Source: Citrifermentans bemidjiense Bem (GTDB lineage Bacteria; Desulfobacterota; Desulfuromonadia; Geobacterales; Geobacteraceae). From it: 64,000 nt of DNA. Location of the stretch: positions 1,301,501-1,365,500 of the forward strand of contig NC_011146.1 of the NCBI RefSeq assembly GCF_000020725.1, read 5' to 3'. The notes under the pieces were generated by a model, which was given only the letters and a program-made list of their open reading frames with translations, ran no database searches and had not been told where the DNA came from. This document shows positions 17,271 through 25,557 of the stretch, piece after piece. The position numbers and the translations under genes are program-made. Position 1 is the first letter of the stretch. The number at the start of each line of letters is the position of its first letter.

Positions 17271-18833
17271 CTAGGGCGCCGGGTTTAGTCCCTTCGGGAG
17301 CGAGAACCGGAAGGTTGCTCCGCCATCGACCGCGCCCTCAGCCCATACCCTGCCGCCGTGTCGTAGTACGATCCGCTGCACGATAGCCAGCCCGACCCCG
17401 GTTCCCTCGAACTCCTCATTGGCATGCAGACGCTGGAAAAGGCCGAAAAGCTTGCTCGCATAAGCCTCGTCGAACCCGACCCCGTTGTCCCTTACAAAAA
17501 TCTCCGTTTCCTGCTCCTGGTCGATGGCGCCAATGGCGATTTTTGCTTCTTCCCGCGACCGGGTGAACTTGACCGCGTTGCCGATGAGGTTGATGAGAAC
17601 CTGGCGCAGCATTGCTGCATCCCCAAGCACGATGGGGAGCGGGGCTATGTCCCATTGGATCTCCCTCTCTTTGCTATCGCTTTCCAGGTCGTTCACTATC
17701 TCTCTCACCAGCAGTCCCAGGTCTACCCACCCCTTCATCATTTCGCTGCGCCCCATGCGCGAGAAGGCCAGCAGGTCGTCGATCAGCAACCCCATCTTGT
17801 TGGCCGCCTCGCTGATTACCTCCAGATAGTGGCGGCTCTTCTCGTCCAGAACGTTCCCGGCCTTGGCGTTCAACAGGTCCACGAACCCGATGATGTGGCG
17901 CAGCGGGGCCCGCAGGTCGTGGGAAACCGAGTAGCTGAACGATTCCAGCTCCTTGTTGCTTGCCCCCAACTGCTCGAGCTGGTTTCTCAGGGCAAGGTTC
18001 AGCTCCAGTATCTTCGCCTCACCTTGCCTTTGGCTGGTTATGTCGCGGATCACGGCGAAGACCCAGGTCCCGTCCGGCGTCTCGATGGGGTTTAGCATGA
18101 TGTCTACCGGGATCTCGTGACCGTCCTTGTGGCGGCCGTACAGTTCGAGGCCGATCCCCATCTTGCGGGCGCGCGGGTCGGCGAAATAGTTGCGCCGGTG
18201 TTGGCGATGGTGCTTGTGATAACGCTCCGGGACCAAGAGCTCGATGCGCTGCCCCAGCATCTCCTCACGCATGTAGCCGAAGGTGATCTCCGCCTGCTGG
18301 TTCGTCCTGCGAATGACACCGTTGTCGTCGACCACTACGATGCCGTCCGGAGCCGTTTCGAAGAGCCGCTCCAGCATGTTGCGGCTTTTCACCAGCGCCT
18401 CGTCAGAAGCGCGTTTCTCCGTGTTGTCGTGTGCTATCAGCGCAAACCCGGCGAGGTTTTCTCCCTGATCGTAGAGCGCGGTGAGCGTGATTGCGGCCCA
18501 GAAGCGGCTACCGTCTTTTTTCAGTCGCCACCCCTGCAGGTCCAGGCTCCCCAGCGAGCGTGCAATGGCGAGCTCCCTTTCCGGCGCCCCCGAACGCAGT
18601 TCCTCCTTGGGGTGGAGCAGCGAGAAATGCTTCCCGATCACCTCGCTGCCCCGATACTTGGTAATCTGCTCGGCCCCGGCGTTCCACGAGGAGATGTTTC
18701 CCTGCGGATCCAAAAGCGCCACTGCGTACTCCTTCACCTGCTCCACCAGCAGCCGAAAGGGTAGGTCCCCCTGCAGTTGCCCGGGCTCCTGCTTGCGCGC
18801 GCCTGAATCGGTAGTGAGATCTTTATCGGTCAT
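17271..18833 (-). CDS. Cytoplasmic PAS-PAS sensor histidine kinase
   Basis: A 520-residue kinase without membrane segments. A PAS domain spans roughly residues 25-145 and a second roughly 150-270; each is followed by a linker of PAC type. The HisKA domain carries the phosphoacceptor in 'SVSHDLRAPLRHI' (about residue 300), and the HATPase domain has N ('LINLIGNAVKF'), G1 ('DNGVGFD') and G2 ('GTGVGLAIV') boxes. The H-box with 'DLRAPLRHI' is of the phytochrome-like/HWE-distinct class common in soil bacteria. No response regulator is adjacent, so the output is unknown; the signal is probably sensed in the cytoplasm through PAS. The upstream lipoprotein gene ends 19 bases before it, so co-transcription is likely. 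Confidence 0.92.
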   Translation of the reverse strand: MTDKDLTTDSGARKQEPGQLQGDLPFRLLVEQVKEYAVALLDPQGNISSWNAGAEQITKYRGSEVIGKHFSLLHPKEELRSGAPERELAIARSLGSLDLQGWRLKKDGSRFWAAITLTALYDQGENLAGFALIAHDNTEKRASDEALVKSRNMLERLFETAPDGIVVVDDNGVIRRTNQQAEITFGYMREEMLGQRIELLVPERYHKHHRQHRRNYFADPRARKMGIGLELYGRHKDGHEIPVDIMLNPIETPDGTWVFAVIRDITSQRQGEAKILELNLALRNQLEQLGASNKELESFSYSVSHDLRAPLRHIIGFVDLLNAKAGNVLDEKSRHYLEVISEAANKMGLLIDDLLAFSRMGRSEMMKGWVDLGLLVREIVNDLESDSKEREIQWDIAPLPIVLGDAAMLRQVLINLIGNAVKFTRSREEAKIAIGAIDQEQETEIFVRDNGVGFDEAYASKLFGLFQRLHANEEFEGTGVGLAIVQRIVLRHGGRVWAEGAVDGGATFRFSLPKGLNPAP

Positions 18834-18852
18834 GGTTTTTCCCCGTTCCGCG

Positions 18853-19314
18853 TCAACGTGGAGCTACTACTACCCGCTCGAAGCTCTGCATCCATGGCGT
18901 CTCGTCGCGCTGCAATCCGTCTCCGCCGTCGCTGCCCCGGTACTTGTAGGTGAAGCGGAGCCTGTCGCCCGCCTTGACTGCCATCGGCAGCCGTATCGAG
19001 AAAGGCGCGCTCTCGTCCAGCTTGAGATCCGACGGGATGATGAAACTCACCTCGCGCCGCACCGGCTTTCCCTGGGGGGCAAGCAGTGCCACCCAGATTT
19101 CCAGGTCTCGCATCACGAAGTAGCGCACGTTTCGCACCACGCCGTCTATTACCGTCTGGTCGCCCTCGACCCGGGTCTCCCATCCCATCACCAGGTCGAA
19201 CTGCTGATAATGCTCCGGCAGTGCGTTCATCCGCTGGCGGTAATCGGTAGAAGTCGTGGCGCAACCTCCCAGCAGTGCTCCCAATAATAAAATTAAACCG
19301 ATCGTTGTTCTCAT
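18853..19314 (-). CDS. Putative lipoprotein, unknown function
   Basis: A 153-residue protein with a strong lipobox (LLGG|C, cysteine 18) and AAGGAGG upstream of the ATG. The mature part has alternating strands ('TVIDGVVRNVRYFVMRDLEIWVALL', 'RLRFTYKYRGSDGG') typical of an immunoglobulin-like or FxLYD-type beta-sandwich. No catalytic motif. It precedes the PAS kinase in what is probably a two-gene unit; whether it feeds a signal to that kinase is speculation. Confidence 0.82.
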   Translation of the reverse strand: MRTTIGLILLLGALLGGCATTSTDYRQRMNALPEHYQQFDLVMGWETRVEGDQTVIDGVVRNVRYFVMRDLEIWVALLAPQGKPVRREVSFIIPSDLKLDESAPFSIRLPMAVKAGDRLRFTYKYRGSDGGDGLQRDETPWMQSFERVVVAPR

Positions 19315-19366
19315 TTGAATGCCCCTCCTTTTGGCGAATCTAATTGTACGCGAGGAGCAGGAATTG

Positions 19367-19402
19367 ACAAAAAAAAAGCTCCCCCGGCCAAGGCCAGGGG
19401 AG
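19367..19402 (-). terminator. Rho-independent terminator of the LTXXQ gene
   Basis: On the minus strand CTCCCCTGGCC pairs with GGCCGGGGGAG and is followed by a run of nine T's (plus-strand A's at 19369-19377). It lies between the LTXXQ gene and the downstream lipoprotein. Confidence 0.9.
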
Positions 19403-19425
19403 GGGACAGGTGAGGGAACCGATTG

Positions 19426-19962
19426 CTAAAAACCCTCTCCTTCCATACCGCCGTTCTCCAGGGAGACAGGTCCCTTCGGAGCCAGTCCCCTTCGCTCTCT
19501 GCGCTTTTCCTGGAGCGCTTTCAGTTCGGCGGCCTGCGCCGGGGTGAGCAGCGCCAGGAACTGCTTCGCCGCCCGCGCCCTGCTCACCGCCAGGTCCGCC
19601 TGCAATGCCGCCACCTTTGCCGCCTGCTCCCTGATGGCCGCTTCTTCGGCGCTTCCCGAACGTACCAGGTCCTGCATCCGGCTCCGCTCCGCCCTAAGGC
19701 TCTCCATCAGCGGCTTATGCTCGGCGGGGTTGCTCTCGAACAGCGATTTCGCCTGGGCCTGCTGCTGGTCGGTCAGTTTCAGCTCACGCGCCATCTTCTT
19801 GAAAAAGTCGCCGCCCCGGTGCCCCTTTCTGTGCTTTTGATGCTGGCCGGCTCCGGGGGACGGGTCCGCCCCGGTGTACTCTGCGAACGCGGTCTGGCCG
19901 CCAAAGGTGGCGGCTGCGGTGATGCAGGCAAGTAGGGCCAATTTTCTCAGATCTCTTTTCAT
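19426..19962 (-). CDS. Periplasmic LTXXQ (Spy/CpxP-like) protein
   Basis: A 178-residue protein with a signal peptide ending AFA|EY and AAAGGAG before the ATG. After a His/Lys/Gly-rich stretch ('HQKHRKGHRGGDFF') it carries the two family signatures, LTDQQ and LTPAQ, on predicted long helices. Proteins of this group are periplasmic chaperones or metal/envelope-stress sensors such as Spy, CpxP and CnrX. The His-rich segment could bind metal. No Cpx-type or metal-resistance partner is adjacent, so the specific role is open. Confidence 0.88.
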   Translation of the reverse strand: MKRDLRKLALLACITAAATFGGQTAFAEYTGADPSPGAGQHQKHRKGHRGGDFFKKMARELKLTDQQQAQAKSLFESNPAEHKPLMESLRAERSRMQDLVRSGSAEEAAIREQAAKVAALQADLAVSRARAAKQFLALLTPAQAAELKALQEKRRERRGLAPKGPVSLENGGMEGEGF

Positions 19963-20183
19963 GATGAGGCTCCTTTGGATGTGTTCTTCGGTGCGCTAGG
20001 CACGATATGGTATGAAAGGTAGCCGGCAATTGTGGAGGCAAAGTGGAAGAAGTGTGGAAATGCTATCTGGCTTTCGCTGTGAGAGTGGTCTTTTCTTTTT
20101 TTGCGGGAGCTGAACTTGATATCGGAGAAATCCATTGATAGAATGTGCTAACGCTTGCAACAATGATCTCTTAGGGGGGTGCC

Positions 20184-20387
20184 ATGAAAGTCCCGGTTGT
20201 GTTTGCAGATGAAAGACGCGGCTTGGTAAAGGCAGAAGATCTTCAGGAACTGATCGAGCAGGCTGCCATTGTCTCTTTCCTTCGCAGCGACGGCGAATGC
20301 GTTCAGATCGCTACCGATGCTGTGAGAGGGATGGGGGGGAAGAAGTACCGCGGTCCAGAGCGCAGAGGCAACGTCCTTTTCTGCTGA
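20184..20387 (+). CDS. Small conserved-looking protein ending in a GPERR motif
   Basis: A 67-residue protein with AGGGGGG 7 bases before the ATG. The sequence has a beta-rich start ('MKVPVVFADERRGLVKAEDLQELI'), a middle 'SFLRSDGECVQI' and 'GGKKYRGPERR' near the C-terminus. I recall short uncharacterised Geobacter proteins with this layout, but did not search. It has no signal peptide or membrane segment. It stands alone. Confidence 0.72.
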   Translation: MKVPVVFADERRGLVKAEDLQELIEQAAIVSFLRSDGECVQIATDAVRGMGGKKYRGPERRGNVLFC

Positions 20388-20794
20388 TCGCGCAGTTTTC
20401 AGCAAAAGCCACCGGCGCTGACCGAAGGCTGACCCTCATTGGGCCGGCCTTCGGCGTTTCAGGGTGCCGCCCCCCACCTGATTTACCCCGCTGTTGCCCC
20501 TCCCTTTTTATCTCTCCCCTTTTCGGTGTTATACGAATCACGACAAATTTACAGATCTGCAAAACAGAAAGCCTTCCTTTCGCATATCTGCGAATGCCCT
20601 CCTTATGAGCATTAGCAGTGATCAACGTGCTGATATTACGGCCGCATTGTCTGAAAGCCGGAGCAGTTTCAGCGGTACCGCTTTTTGCTGTTATGCGAAA
20701 AAGGGGATAGATGGTTCCTCCCCCCGGCTTTCATCTGTCAGCGTAAGTTGCTGTTTTTGCGTCTTTTGGTAGGATATACGAAACTTTAAAACGT
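20388..20794. other. Intergenic region, no gene recognised
   Basis: About 400 bases before the sigma-54 promoter of the MFS gene. Overlapping short frames on both strands show no ribosome sites. It could contain upstream activator sites for sigma-54 transcription, but I found no convincing palindrome. Confidence 0.4.
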
Positions 20795-20810
20795 TGGTAT
20801 GCAAGTTGCT
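20795..20810 (+). promoter_or_regulatory. Sigma-54 (-24/-12) promoter of the MFS transporter gene
   Basis: TGGTATGCAAGTTGCT keeps the invariant GG and GC with the exact 10-base spacing and a perfect TTGCT -12 element. Transcription would start near 20821, 37 bases before the ATG. Confidence 0.72.
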
Positions 20811-20857
20811 AACGTGAACGGTAAGAGTGGTCAATTCCAACATGGAGGTATAAAGGC

Positions 20858-22163
20858 ATGTCCAAAACAACATCTAACAAGGGGTGGCAGGTAGTCATGG
20901 CCGGAACCGGAATCAACCTGGCGCTCGGGGTGCTGTATGCCTGGAGTATCTTCAAGGGTGCCATCAAGGCGTCCATCGAAAAAGGCGGCCCCGATGCGTT
21001 CCAGTGGAGCCTGAGTTCCATCAACGACCCGTATGCTCTTTGCTGTCTCGCTTTTGCTTTTTCCATGATCCTTGCCGGCAAATGCCAGGACAAGATCGGC
21101 CCGGCTAAGACCGCGTTGATCGGCGGCATCCTGGTCGGCGCCGGCTTCAGCCTCATGGGCTACTCCAACAGCTACGCAGCCTGGGTCACCGGCTTCGGCG
21201 TCCTGGCCGGCTCCGGCTTCGGTTTCGGCTACTCCGCCGCCACCCCTCCGGCGCTCAAGTGGTTCTCGTCCAAGAAAACCGGCCTCATCGCCGGCATCGT
21301 GGTCGCTGGCTTCGGGCTCGCGCCGGTGTACATCGCGCCGCTCTCCAGCTACCTCTTGGGCGCTTACGGCATCCAGCAGTCCATGTACATCCTCGCCGCC
21401 GGCTTCGCCGTCATCGTCTGCGGCCTCTCCTTCGCCTTGGCCAACCCCCCCCAAAGGGTTCGTTCCCGCCGAGCCGGTGATGAAGGGCGAAGAAGGCAAG
21501 CCCACTCCCGCCAAGAAGGCAGTGCACGACGCGACCGTGTCCGAGATGCTCCGCTCCCCCAAGTTCTACATGCTGTGGACCACCTTCTTCATCGGTGCAG
21601 GCGCAGGACTTATGGTGATCGGCTCCGTGGCAGGTCTCGCCAAGAAGAGCATGGGCCCCATGGCCTTCGTCGCCGTAGCCATCATGGCGATCGGCAACGC
21701 CTCCGGCCGCGTGGTTGCCGGCGTGCTTTCCGACAAGATCGGCCGCCGCGCCACCCTGACCATCATGCTCAGCTTCCAGGCGGTGCTGATGTTCGCGGCC
21801 GTCCCCGTCGTTGGCTCCGGTTCCGCGATGCTGCTGGTGCTCCTGGCCTCCCTGATCGGCTTCAACTACGGCTCAAACCTGACCCTCTTCCCCTCCTTCG
21901 CCAAGGACTACTGGGGGTTCAAAAACTACGGCCTCAACTACGGCGTGCTGTTCAGCGCCTGGGGCGTAGGCGGCCTCGTTATGGGGCGCGTCTCCGAGAT
22001 GATGAACGCGCAGCCGGGCGGCCTGAACAAATCCTTCATCCTCGCGGGTTCCTGCCTTGCCTTGGGCACCATCGTCACCTTCTTTCTGCGTGAGAAGAAA
22101 GCGGTCGCTGTCGAGGCTACCGAGGTGGTCGGAGAGAAGGTCGCGGTCAAGGTTTCCGCCTAG
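20858..22163 (+). pseudogene. OFA-type MFS transporter, interrupted by a one-base frameshift
   Basis: The gene encodes a 12-helix major facilitator of the oxalate/formate antiporter (OFA) type, probably moving a small carboxylate. The first half ('GTGINLALGVLYAWSIF', 'GFGFGYSAATPPALKWF', 'GLAPVYIAPLSSYLLGAYG') is in one frame. The second half ('MLRSPKFYMLWTTFFIGAGAGLM', 'GRVVAGVLSDKIGRRATL', 'NYGSNLTLFPSFAKDYWG') is in the next. The switch falls at a run of eight C's at 21445-21452: with seven, the reading would be ANPPKGFVPAEPVMKG and the protein 434 residues. As given, translation leaves frame after 'ANPP'. It sits alone behind a sigma-54 promoter and GGAGG, with its own terminator. Confidence 0.85.
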
Positions 22164-22194
22164 TTTGGCTTTGGTAACAGGATGATAAAAAGCG

Positions 22195-22226
22195 GGGCCA
22201 TGCATTTTGTGCATGGCCCTTTTTTT
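22195..22226 (+). terminator. Rho-independent terminator of the MFS gene
   Basis: GGGCCATGCA (22195-22204), loop TTTTG, TGCATGGCCC (22210-22219), then seven T's. Confidence 0.95.
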
Positions 22227-22288
22227 AACTGATGCTATTATGGCGCACCTGCTGGGTTCACTTTTTTAATTAGTCGAGAGGATCTTCA

Positions 22289-23440
22289 ATGGATACTTCT
22301 TACGTCACCATCATGCTGGTGGTCTTTCTCGTGCTGACCGGTCTCGCCATAGACATCGGCTACATGTATGTAAGCGATGAGGATCTGCAGCATTCCGCGG
22401 AAATGGCAGCCCTGACCGGAGCCGAATCGCTGAAGCAGCGGCTGCTCTTCCAGGCGCAGCAGTCCCCGGAAAAGCTGGCGCAGGTCTCCGCGGACCCTCT
22501 GCAGTCGGCGGCACGCAGCACCGCCGTGGACAACGCGACCGGAAAACACAGCGCCTCTGCACTCGTCGCCCTCATGAACGATAACGGCAACGCCCTCTCC
22601 GAAAACAACGACATAACGGTCGGCTTCTGGAACATGAGCAGCCGCAGTTACACCCCCGGGGGGACCCCGGTGAACGCGATGCAGGTGCGGGCGCGGCGAA
22701 CGGCGGAAAGCAGCTCCGTAGGGCTTGGCAGCCTCGGCACCTTCGTCGCCAAGATAAGCGGTACCGCCTCCTTCGGCTCCACGCCGGTTGCGGTGGCGGC
22801 CCTGGTTCCCGGCACCCGCTCCAACATCGCCATCTGCGCCGCCGCCTGCGAGCCCTCCTGCAGCTATCCCGACGTCTGCAATATCGCTGAACGAAAGATG
22901 AGCCACGCGCCATGGGATCCGCGCAGGGAAAATTCCAGCGCCAACCGCTACCTATACACCTCGCTTTTGCACCCGGTCACCATCACCAACACCATGTCCG
23001 ACTTGGTCTGCCAGGAGATGCCGGTGCAGGAAGTCTGCGGCCTCCCCATCTTCACCGCCGCCATGAAGACCGACGCCATCCTGCGCGACCTGAAGGCGAT
23101 GATGTACGACCCGAACGTGGACAGCTCCAACAAGGAGTACGACAACAACGGGAAACTCGCGGGATGGTGGGTGGTGGTCCCCGCCACCGACTGCGCCGGC
23201 TTCCAGGCGGGCGAGACCTTCGAGCAGCACACGGTGGTGAAGTATTCGCTAGTCCGCATCAGCAGGATCTGCGCCGGCGGGGAACCCGGCTGCGGCAAGA
23301 CCTCGGCCCGCGCCGACCAGCCGTCAGCCGCCTGCGTCCCCGGCGGGGAAGGGCTTTATATCGACCGCATCTCCTGCGTCGGCTGCGGCAACGCCTCGAA
23401 GAGGCAATTCTTCGGGCTGCGCCCGGTCCTGGTCAACTAG
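22289..23440 (+). CDS. TadG-like (Flp pilus-type) secreted protein
   Basis: A 383-residue protein with one N-terminal hydrophobic segment ('VTIMLVVFLVLTGLAIDIGYMYV') directly followed by 'DEDLQHSAEMAALTGAESL', the layout of the TadE/TadG N-terminal domain, where helix and 'A.D.AALAGA' motif follow. The C-terminal half is rich in cysteine pairs ('CAAACEPSC', 'CVGCGN'), suggesting disulfides outside the cytoplasm. The ribosome site GAGAGGA is well placed. No other tad or flp gene is in the window. A DUF309 gene starts 9 bases after the stop. Confidence 0.75.
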   Translation: MDTSYVTIMLVVFLVLTGLAIDIGYMYVSDEDLQHSAEMAALTGAESLKQRLLFQAQQSPEKLAQVSADPLQSAARSTAVDNATGKHSASALVALMNDNGNALSENNDITVGFWNMSSRSYTPGGTPVNAMQVRARRTAESSSVGLGSLGTFVAKISGTASFGSTPVAVAALVPGTRSNIAICAAACEPSCSYPDVCNIAERKMSHAPWDPRRENSSANRYLYTSLLHPVTITNTMSDLVCQEMPVQEVCGLPIFTAAMKTDAILRDLKAMMYDPNVDSSNKEYDNNGKLAGWWVVVPATDCAGFQAGETFEQHTVVKYSLVRISRICAGGEPGCGKTSARADQPSAACVPGGEGLYIDRISCVGCGNASKRQFFGLRPVLVN

Positions 23441-23449
23441 CGGCACGCC

Positions 23450-23833
23450 ATGGCATGCCGCAACGAACAGCCACCAAGCGAACTGGTCAAGGCGGTAGAG
23501 GAATTCAATCGCGAGGAGTGGTTCGAGTGCCACGAGACACTGGAAGAGCTCTGGGTGGGGGAGAAGGGGGAGCTGAGGGATTTCTACCAGGGGGTGCTGC
23601 AGATAGCCGTCGCGCTGCATCACTGGCATAACGGCAACTTCAAGGGCGCCCTCATCCTGCTGCAAAAAGGCGGCGACTGCCTGCGGCGCGTGTCGGCTGT
23701 CTGCCTGCAGGTGGACGTGGCGCGGCTAAGGGGCGATGCCGCAGCGTTCCTCGAAAAGCTTTCCGCAGCGGGCGAGGAGCGCATGGCCGAGGTGGAGCCA
23801 AACCTGGCGCCTAAGCTGCATCTGTTTTCTTGA
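23450..23833 (+). CDS. DUF309 family protein
   Basis: A 127-residue cytoplasmic protein with the family signature 'EFNREEWFECHETLEELW' and 'FYQGVLQIAVALHHWHNGNFKGAL.LL..G'. The conserved H-E-T-L-E-x-x-W and H-x-x-x-G residues suggest a metal-binding or helical bundle; biochemical function is unknown. It follows the TadG-like gene closely and ends at a strong terminator, so the two are probably co-transcribed. Confidence 0.9.
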   Translation: MACRNEQPPSELVKAVEEFNREEWFECHETLEELWVGEKGELRDFYQGVLQIAVALHHWHNGNFKGALILLQKGGDCLRRVSAVCLQVDVARLRGDAAAFLEKLSAAGEERMAEVEPNLAPKLHLFS

Positions 23834-23840
23834 AACAAAA

Positions 23841-23882
23841 ACAGCCGCCTTCCGGTCAACCCGGGGGGCGGCTGTTCTTTTT
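23841..23882 (+). terminator. Rho-independent terminator
   Basis: ACAGCCGCC (23841-23849) pairs with GGCGGCTGT (23867-23875), followed by TCTTTTT. Ends the TadG-like/DUF309 transcript. Confidence 0.9.
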
Positions 23883-23901
23883 GCGAGGTTAAACGGCGCC
23901 T

Positions 23902-24594
23902 CTACTTGAGGATGGTGACCTTGCCGTCGTCCAGGTCGTACTTGGCCGAGACGATCTTGATCTTTCCTTCCTTCACCAGGTGCGCGACGATTTTGGACTT
24001 CTTGGTCAGGTCAGCAGCCACATCCTTGGCGTTTTGTTCAGCGGCGCACTCGATGATTTCCTCTTTGGATTTCCCCTTGCACTTAGCCTTGGCCTTCTTG
24101 GCTGCGGGCTCGATGGCCTTCACGATGGCCTCGATATTCCCTTCAGCCTTACCTTTGGCCCCAACGGTTGCGGTCACTGCGCCGCAACGCTCATGCCCCA
24201 GCACCATGACCAGCGGGGATTTCAGGTGTTCCGCCGCGTACTCGACGCTTCCCAGCACCAGCGGGTCCGCCACGTTGCCGGCCACGCGGATCACGAAGAC
24301 CTCGCCCAGAGCCTGGTCGAAGACGATTTCGGGCGGAACGCGGGAGTCGGAGCAGGAGAGGATGATGGCGTACGGCTGCTGCCCTTTGGCCAGTTTGCCG
24401 CGGGCCGTAGCGTCGCAAAGAGCCGACGCATGCATCTTGCTTTCCACATAGCGGTTGTTGCCGTCGACCAGTTTCTGCAGTGCTTCGTCGGCGCTGATCC
24501 CTGCGCCCGCGCCCGAGGCGAAAGCGATCCCTACCGTTGCTGCCAGCGCCGTTGCCAGCACTGCGATCCTGCCTGCCACCTTGCTGCTTTTCAT
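23902..24594 (-). CDS. Periplasmic beta-class carbonic anhydrase
   Basis: Reversibly hydrates CO2 to bicarbonate. The zinc ligands of the beta class are present: Cys81 and Asp83 in CSDSR, His134 and Cys137 in GHERCGAV. A signal peptide (residues 1-27, AFA|SG) puts it in the periplasm. The 'CKGKSKEEIIECAAEQNAKDVAADL' insertion and the C-terminal 'VSAKYDLDDGKV' are typical for the family. Length 230. GGAGGAG precedes the start. Monocistronic. Confidence 0.95.
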   Translation of the reverse strand: MKSSKVAGRIAVLATALAATVGIAFASGAGAGISADEALQKLVDGNNRYVESKMHASALCDATARGKLAKGQQPYAIILSCSDSRVPPEIVFDQALGEVFVIRVAGNVADPLVLGSVEYAAEHLKSPLVMVLGHERCGAVTATVGAKGKAEGNIEAIVKAIEPAAKKAKAKCKGKSKEEIIECAAEQNAKDVAADLTKKSKIVAHLVKEGKIKIVSAKYDLDDGKVTILK

Positions 24595-24852
24595 GGTTGC
24601 TCCTCCTTTTGATGGAAATCTGGAATACCCGGAACTCTCTTCGGGTGAACGACACTTTCGCGCGACCTAAAAAAGCGAATTAATTTACATGAAAAAGATA
24701 ATTATTCCAAATTAATTTTTTTATTACCTTTGCTGTACTTTGCGGGAGGGGCTTCAGCGGAAGGGGACGAGGGCGTTGCCGTGTTGACAACCGGTGACGG
24801 TTCGGGCACATTAGGCGGGACGAAAATCCGAAGGAAAAGAGGTTCTTCAAAG

Positions 24853-25011
24853 ATGTTCTGGCTGCAATTGGCAGGTGTGGCGGCGCTCGTCACCGTAGGT
24901 ATATTCGGTATCGCATTTCTTGAAGAGAAGCTGGTGAGCGGTCCGCGTCGCCGGCAACTCCAGGAGAAGGCCCGCGAAAAAATAAACGCCGGCACCCGTC
25001 GCGAAGAATAA
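24853..25011 (+). CDS. Small single-pass membrane protein, unknown
   Basis: A 52-residue frame: one hydrophobic helix ('MFWLQLAGVAALVTVGIFGI') then a charged tail ending TRREE. AGAGG lies 10 bases before the ATG. The frame is open upstream to 24730, but that part has no ribosome site. The pattern suits a small inner-membrane protein. No family recognised. Confidence 0.45.
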   Translation: MFWLQLAGVAALVTVGIFGIAFLEEKLVSGPRRRQLQEKAREKINAGTRREE

Positions 25012-25358
25012 GGTCCATAGCTTCTCCCCATCTCATAACCCGCGCGGCGTCGGTCTTTGGCACGCAATACCTTTCGCCAATCACCGCGCCGCCATGGCTT
25101 CACTACTCCCGCTACATTAATCCGCCGTCCCCCCCCCGACTTTTCCACTATCCTCACTTCGTTTCTTCATACGCTGGCAGGCGAGTTACCTGCGACTTAC
25201 CTGTCCTCAAAGAGGCGTCAACCGCACTGCTGCAACAAGTAGTGCTGCACAAACAATAGGCTAGTCTGCCTCTTTTTTCATTGGAATGGTAACAGGGATC
25301 ACGCAAGCGCCGCGTGTAGTTCTCATGAAATTGATAACTTAACGAGGTTTTGCCGGTG
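25012..25358. other. Intergenic region upstream of the ANTAR-type leader
   Basis: About 350 bases. No gene seen. Upstream activator sites for the following sigma-54 promoter may lie here. A weak hairpin AGGC/GCCT followed by CTTTTTT is present near 25259-25278. Confidence 0.45.
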
Positions 25359-25374
25359 TGGCATGGCTTCTGCT
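25359..25374 (+). promoter_or_regulatory. Sigma-54 (-24/-12) promoter
   Basis: TGGCATGGCTTCTGCT has GG and GC separated by exactly 10 bases and matches the consensus TGGCACG-N4-TTGCW at most positions. Predicted start is near 25385, at the beginning of the leader described next. Confidence 0.75.
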
Positions 25375-25384
25375 ATCTCTGGGC

Positions 25385-25467
25385 AGGACGCGAAGCACAA
25401 CGAAGTGCAGCGGACGATTAGACAGGCAATGGCGCCTTTCCACATTGGTGGGAGGCGCCTTTTTTTA
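25385..25467 (+). promoter_or_regulatory. Candidate ANTAR-type antitermination leader with terminator
   Basis: Two short stems with six-base loops are followed by an overlapping terminator. P1 is GCAC-AACGAA-GTGC (25395-25408). P2 is AGGC-AATGGC-GCCT (25424-25437). Both loops have A at position 1 and G at position 4, the signature bound by ANTAR-domain antiterminators. The terminator stem uses GGCGCCT (25431-25437), part of P2, paired with AGGCGCC (25453-25459), with inner CCAC/GTGG, followed by a T-run to 25467. P2 and the terminator are mutually exclusive. Known from ANTAR biology: the regulator stabilises P1-P2 and prevents termination. The downstream gene is the outer-membrane protein at 25558. 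No ANTAR protein is encoded in this window. Confidence 0.75.
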
Positions 25468-25557
25468 TTCATCGAAAGGGGGAGGATCAGCCGCGGCGGC
25501 TGACAGGCTCATACGGTTAAGGTAGTACCAAATCCAAAATTACAAAGGAGTAAGTAG

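Noticed and set aside
25058-25064. TGGCACG, a perfect -24 half of a sigma-54 promoter
   Set aside because: No GC at the required distance for the -12 element.
25320-25470. GEMM-type (cyclic dinucleotide) riboswitch, suggested by GGACGCGAAGC
   Set aside because: The conserved GEMM core and its second half are missing; the two A/G hexaloop hairpins and overlapping terminator fit an ANTAR target better.
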